Of a DNA stretch of 10,132 nt, positions 7,110 to 10,132 are shown piece after piece. How positions within the stretch are numbered: position 1 is the first letter of the stretch; every line of letters starts with the position of its first letter. The stretch comes from CAYNVS01 sp964400725 (lineage in GTDB: Bacteria; Myxococcota_A; SURF-8; CAYNVS01): contig CAYNVS010000074.1 in the NCBI GenBank assembly GCA_964400725.1, positions 1 to 10,132 of the forward strand. The letters are read 5' to 3'. Below the pieces are notes generated by a model that was not told the origin of the DNA, searched no databases, and saw nothing but the letters and a program-made list of their open reading frames with translations. The position numbers were made by a program, and so were the translations under genes.

Positions 7110-7510
7110 GCATTACAAAAGTCGTTTTGCATTCCATTGACAAATATTGATAATTTGGCTGAAAACTCGGTCGATGTCGGCTGGAATGCGCAGAACTTGG
7201 AACAAGCGTTAAGGCCAGTTTTTAACCTGTAACGATTTAGAATGATTATTTGTTCCGTATTTCCCTTGGTGTGATCTTTTTTAAACAACAATTAACAGTT
7301 GCAACATAGCATTAGTTTCAGACTAGCGAACAAATAGTTCGCTCGTCAACAATGCCTAGCAAAACGCAAAAACAAACTTTTCTCGATTTGTCAAATCGCC
7401 GCGAGCTAAATATGCGGCAATTACAACATATTACAAATTCATCATTGTTTCGGACAAAAACGGAGAAAGTTTGTTTCCGGTACGTATTGCTCCACCAATG
7501 CGGCGCAAGT
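7110..7510. other. Gene-free stretch after the ATPase gene, with dyads and a possible coding relic
   Basis: No convincing gene is present. In frame with the ATPase, 40 codons (7110-7229) follow its stop before TAA 7230-7232, ending in the protein-like string NAQNLEQALRPVFNL. The family normally ends where the ATPase does, so this may be chance or a remnant of another gene. Inverted repeats occur at 7325-7343 (AGCGAAC-AAATA-GTTCGCT) and 7384-7398 (CGATTTG-T-CAAATCG). TTGACA at 7137-7142 has no acceptable -10 at 16-18 bp. Confidence 0.4.
7448..7459 (-). repeat. Inverted copy of the TTTTGTCCGAAA motif
   Basis: TTTCGGACAAAA here is the exact reverse complement of 7733-7744. The 12-bp pair brackets about 297 bp that include the terminator. 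It could be a pair of regulator sites or the ends of a small non-autonomous element; no target duplication is visible. Confidence 0.5.
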
Positions 7511-7552
7511 AAACCCGCTCTCTATTAATTTAGAGCAGCGGGTTTTCTTTTT
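7511..7552 (+). terminator. Rho-independent terminator
   Basis: AAACCCGCT (7511-7519) pairs with AGCGGGTTT (7537-7545). Inside, CTCTA (7520-7524) pairs with TAGAG (7531-7535), with loop TTAATT and one bulged C (7536). The stem runs straight into TTTTCTTTTT (7543-7552). The U-tract is only on the plus strand. It lies about 400 bp past the ATPase stop, so it ends either a long 3' leader of that transcript or an unrecognised RNA encoded in between. Confidence 0.85.
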
Positions 7553-7700
7553 GTTCGCGCGCGTATAACCGCATAATCTTACAGGGTTTTACGACTTCTT
7601 GTTTTCTTTTCGCGGACAACCAAAACGGACGGGTAAAACTTGAAAATTGCGCATTTTTCGTATTTTTAATCGGTTTCGCCCTCTCTTTCTCCAACAGAAC

Positions 7701-7745
7701 GGACTCGTCCGAATTTGTCCGAAATTTCAAAATTTTGTCCGAAAT
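7701..7745. repeat. Phased GTCCGAA repeats (three copies) plus a CGGAC/GTCCG dyad
   Basis: GTCCGAA starts at 7707, 7717 and 7737, which is spacing of 10 and 20 bp, so all copies face the same side of the helix. The last two share the longer TTTGTCCGAAAT (7714-7725 and 7734-7745). The first copy also forms a palindrome with CGGAC at 7701 (CGGAC-TC-GTCCG-like). Such phasing is typical of operator or iteron arrays. No adjacent regulator gene or replication gene is in the window. Confidence 0.55.
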
Positions 7746-7751
7746 GAAATA

Positions 7752-7781
7752 TGATAGTATTATCAGCAACTTGCGCGTTGC
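7752..7781. other. Two back-to-back small dyads
   Basis: TGATA-GTAT-TATCA (7752-7765) is followed directly by GCAAC-TTGCGC-GTTGC (7766-7781), seven bases after the phased GTCCGAA array. They could be part of the same regulatory or recombination locus; nothing more can be said. Confidence 0.35.
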
Positions 7782-7805
7782 ATGAAAAAGACTAATATCG
7801 ACGCA

Positions 7806-7822
7806 GTTCGACTCCCCTCGCC
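7806..7822 (+). other. T-arm-like scrap resembling a tmRNA/tRNA 3' end
   Basis: GTTCGACTCCCCTCGCC contains a consensus T-loop (TTCGACT) followed by a sequence like the 3' strand of a tmRNA T-stem and acceptor. The 5' side (CGCAG) cannot pair with CCCCT, and no CCA follows, so it is not a working RNA. Integrative elements often target the 3' end of ssrA or tRNA genes and leave such partial copies, so an att-site relic is possible. Confidence 0.3.
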
Positions 7823-7902
7823 AGTTGGCAAAGCAACTACAAACCGTTCTCCGAAGTCTGAAATGTCATTGAATACGTTTGATTAAAACAAGGGAATTTT
7901 TA

Positions 7903-7993
7903 CCTTCTCCTTTTATAAAATTGGAGAAAATGGCTGCCTGCCCGCCATAGCTTTAGCGAAGGCTGGGAAAGCCGGATGAGGACGGCGCTACAA
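7903..7993. repeat. REP-like interspersed repeat block with nested imperfect hairpins
   Basis: TTCTCC (7905-7910) pairs with GGAGAA (7923-7928) around a TTTTATAAAA core. Next, GGCT (7932-7935) pairs with AGCC (7970-7973), and inside it CCCGCC (7941-7946) pairs with GGC(T)GGG (7961-7967, bulged T). The block ends with GCCGGATGAGGACGGCG. From memory this layout (TCTCC/GGAGA hairpin, inner GC-rich hairpin, GGATGAGG tail) resembles widely spread intergenic repeats in bacterial genomes; I could not search for copies. Read on the minus strand it could also act as a weak terminator for the gene ending at 8022. Confidence 0.45.
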
Positions 7994-8021
7994 AAGAGCT
8001 AATTTAACAGGCTCAAAACTA

Positions 8022-10132
8022 CTACCTTACACAACGAGCACGGTGGCTAAAAAACATTTTATTATCGCGATGCACGCCGCCATCGCCGAAATCCACGTAC
8101 CACGCGTAGGAGGTTTCACCCACGCTGGACGACGACGAGTAGAACAAGCCGCTATCATTATTACTAATTGGTTGTAACTGGTTGGACTGGTAATAGCCGT
8201 TGGCCTGTCCTTTGTAGCCGCGACAACCGTGGCAATAATTTTCTCCGGCATTTTTACACTTGTCGCAGCCCGTAATTAAACTTTCAAGCTCATTTATTTT
8301 TGGCAACCGCCAGTCGCCATATCCGCCTAAGTTCAGGTTTTCGCAGTAATTTATTGCATCCTGCCATTTCATTTCCTTCGACACCGGCTTTACCTGCCAC
8401 ATTAGGCTAGTTGAAGGGTCTGTCCAGGTTTCAGCATCTATTATTTCGTTTTTATTTTTGACATCTTTCTTATCGTCCTGCGATAGGCTTGATTTGTTAG
8501 CTAAGGCACACCGAAATCCAATGAGGTAGTCCCAAGACGAAGGAACTCCGATGGCGCTGACTAAATAATAAGGGTTTCGACTATTATCGTACAACGAGTC
8601 GCCAAGAAAAACATAATTGGAGTCTTGCTCAGTCGACTCAGTCGAAGCCCACTCCATCACATTGCCATTCATATCGCAAACGCCGCTTACGCTGTTCCCG
8701 GCTTCTTTAGTACAAACAGGCCACGTGCCGTTCTTACCGCATCCGTCTTGAACCGAATTAGCATAGTTGCAGCTACTTTCTTCATTGCCCCACGGATACT
8801 GCCGCGCTCCGTCGTTGTCGGCCTCAGCATACCATTCATCCTCCGTCGGCAACCTGCCGCCGGCCCATTTGCAAAACGCATCCGCTCCATACCAATCCAC
8901 GCAGTTCATCGGGTGGAAGCCCCTATCGTTGTATCCCCAGTTGCAATATTTGTTTTCATCTTTGCCGTGGTAATTATCTTTTTTGCATTTACCCGCTTTT
9001 ACACAGGCTTCAAATTGTTTTACGGTTACCTCGCTTTTGCTAAACTTCAAACCGTTCAGCTTCTTGACTTTGCTTGTTACCCATGTAATTCCAGAGTTTG
9101 CATTTGAGTTGAAGTAGTAAAATCCTGCCGCCGCCAGTATTAAAAGAGCAATAAACGTTGCGCCCCATGAAATCCATCTTGACGCGCCTTTTACTCTTTT
9201 TTTAACGGCCCGCGCTTTTGGGTTTTCCTCGACTATGTTATTAACTCGCGGCTCCGGCTTATTTTCCGTCGCGGTTAATAGAGTTTGTTTTTCAAGCTCT
9301 AGCGCTTCTTTTTGTTCTAACAGCAGCCTTTCGGTTTCCTGAAGTTTAAAAAGATATTCCTTTTGCCGTTTATGCTTTTCCAGATTTGCTTTTTCGCGTT
9401 CAAGCTCTTCTTGTTGTCGTTTTAATTTTGCTTCAAACTCTTCGATTTCCTTGGTTTTGACGGAATTCAACCTTCTCTTGTTCCTGCTGCGCAATAAGAA
9501 AACAATTACAAATATGAGCATAGCCGCAAATATTATAACGCCGATCCCGGCCAGAATAAAGACTTCTGCCATGCCTAACTTAGCCGTCGTCGAAGCCTTA
9601 GTTTCCTTAATAGGCGTTTCGGAGATTTGGTCGCCCTGCGTCGCAGCTTCCGTTTTCGCCGCTTCAATATCGTTATTAGTCTTGGCGACAATTTTCTGCG
9701 ACGATTTGACCGTTTCAGTCTTTTCGGCTTTTTCAATCTTCGATAATGGTTTTTTATATTCAACCACCCCCGAAAGCAGCGACGCCACGGCCTCCGATAC
9801 GGTCGCGTCAATGCTTTTGGTCGCGTTCACTACCGCGCTCGTCCATAAGCATCCCTTGCTTAACGAAAACAACTCCAGAGACAATTTCTGCGAGCCGTTC
9901 TGCGTGTAGTATGTTATGTCCAGCTTTGTATTGGGCGGCATCGCTCCGCCGGGCTCGCAATTCATCGACCCCTTGTTATCCGGGTTATCAGCAGCCTTCT
10001 TCATGGCCGCAAGCATTTCCTTACGCTCGCGCTCGTCGGCGACTATCGTAAATTTACTTTGCTTTTGAAGTTCGTTACTGTAAACGGCGGCTGAAAAGCG
10101 CGGCGGTCGGCGGGGCGGAATAAAAGCGCGGC
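8022..10132 (-). CDS. Two-TM coiled-coil membrane protein with SUMF1-like and DUF1566 domains, 5'-partial
   Basis: The frame is open to the right edge, so ATG 10016 is probably internal; the upstream part reads SNELQKQSKFTIVADERERK. Numbering from 10016: the N-domain (to about 85) has features of CsgG/FlgT-like 'resistance to variable regulator' domains (an LSLELFSLSKGCLWTS strand and a helix ending in ASLLSG), but that is tentative. TM1 covers about 150-175, followed by basic RSRNKRR. A charged coiled coil spans about 187-247, basic KKRVKG precedes TM2 (about 280-301), a SUMF1-like domain covers about 310-504 (GGRLPTEDEW 386-395, YPWG 407-410, GVCDMNGNVMEW 445-456, GFRCA 500-504), and DUF1566 about 528-664 (LMWQ, WQDAINYC, GDWRLPKINEL, RARCVR). 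Charges put the coil in the cytoplasm and both ends outside. The Cys pair used for catalysis in true formylglycine-generating enzymes (before GFRCA) is missing, so the domain is likely non-enzymatic. Confidence 0.82.
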   Translation of the reverse strand, partial: RAFIPPRRPPRFSAAVYSNELQKQSKFTIVADERERKEMLAAMKKAADNPDNKGSMNCEPGGAMPPNTKLDITYYTQNGSQKLSLELFSLSKGCLWTSAVVNATKSIDATVSEAVASLLSGVVEYKKPLSKIEKAEKTETVKSSQKIVAKTNNDIEAAKTEAATQGDQISETPIKETKASTTAKLGMAEVFILAGIGVIIFAAMLIFVIVFLLRSRNKRRLNSVKTKEIEEFEAKLKRQQEELEREKANLEKHKRQKEYLFKLQETERLLLEQKEALELEKQTLLTATENKPEPRVNNIVEENPKARAVKKRVKGASRWISWGATFIALLILAAAGFYYFNSNANSGITWVTSKVKKLNGLKFSKSEVTVKQFEACVKAGKCKKDNYHGKDENKYCNWGYNDRGFHPMNCVDWYGADAFCKWAGGRLPTEDEWYAEADNDGARQYPWGNEESSCNYANSVQDGCGKNGTWPVCTKEAGNSVSGVCDMNGNVMEWASTESTEQDSNYVFLGDSLYDNSRNPYYLVSAIGVPSSWDYLIGFRCALANKSSLSQDDKKDVKNKNEIIDAETWTDPSTSLMWQVKPVSKEMKWQDAINYCENLNLGGYGDWRLPKINELESLITGCDKCKNAGENYCHGCRGYKGQANGYYQSNQLQPISNNDSGLFYSSSSSVGETSYAWYVDFGDGGVHRDNKMFFSHRARCVR

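Noticed and set aside
7137..7165. Promoter at TTGACA 7137
   Set aside because: The -35 is perfect, but at 17 bp the hexamer is TGAAAA, lacking the key A and T positions of a -10.
7034..7291. An 85-codon minus-strand open frame past the ATPase end
   Set aside because: It overlaps the 3' end of the intact ATPase gene and shows no recognisable motif.
7480..7500. tRNA 3' end suggested by GCTCCACCA near 7489-7498
   Set aside because: No T-loop lies upstream at the right distance and no matching 5' acceptor strand (GGAGCAA) is found 60-80 bases before it.
7530..7769. A 79-codon minus-strand open frame starting at TTG
   Set aside because: It overlaps the terminator stem and the phased GTCCGAA repeats, has no ribosome-binding site, and its composition follows the repeats.
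1..10132. CRISPR array, rRNA or prophage structural genes
   Set aside because: No regular spaced repeats, no rRNA-like sequence and no phage structural, lysis or packaging proteins were seen on either strand.

Overview
The window looks like a decaying accessory region of a diderm (Gram-negative-type) bacterium. Evidence for a diderm is Sec/lipoprotein signal peptides followed by Cys-rich modules and long Asp/Glu-rich linkers, bacterial pre-peptidase C-terminal (PPC)-like repeats, a P-domain, Kelch/LVIVD beta-propellers, and a formylglycine-generating-enzyme-like (SUMF1) plus DUF1566 protein. I know this style mainly from Myxococcota/Bradymonadota-like and other uncultured delta-proteobacterial-grade genomes. 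That placement is inference from protein style; there is no marker gene. The standard code fits: TAA, TAG and TGA all end real genes here.

Left part (1-3138, + strand): a two-gene unit with an ATGA overlap. It holds a Kelch/LVIVD beta-propeller surface protein, cut by the left edge, and a PPC-domain lipoprotein. Each reading frame is broken by one in-frame TAA (365-367 and 2890-2892), yet clearly homologous sequence continues in the same frame on both sides. Facing them, with only 7 bp between the ends, is a large minus-strand lipoprotein gene (3146-5338). It has a Cys-rich module, an acidic linker, an Ig-like domain, two PPC-like domains and a C-terminal P-domain. Its signal peptide is complete only if one A is removed from an A7 run just after the natural ATG at 5375. 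So all three neighbouring surface-protein genes carry a lesion.

Middle part (5376-7109): a promoter for the minus-strand lipoprotein, a relic of the N-terminus of an integrase-core transposase (5453-5770, minus), then an intact AAA ATPase with a DUF4143 domain (5895-7109, +).

Right part: a gene-free stretch of about 910 bp (7110-8021) holds a strong rho-independent terminator, helically phased GTCCGAA repeats, several dyads, a REP-like imperfect repeat block and a tmRNA/tRNA T-arm-like scrap. It lies between the converging ATPase gene and a minus-strand membrane protein (8022 to beyond the right edge). That protein has an extracytoplasmic N-domain, TM helix, coiled coil, second TM helix, SUMF1-like domain and DUF1566 domain.

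Overall, the genes point to cell-surface display and sensing or adhesion, with insertion-sequence debris and gene decay. The most unusual signals are the three clustered reading-frame lesions in surface genes, the sharp GC changes inside two of those genes, and the two-TM coiled-coil SUMF1/DUF1566 architecture. I saw no CRISPR array, rRNA or tRNA gene.
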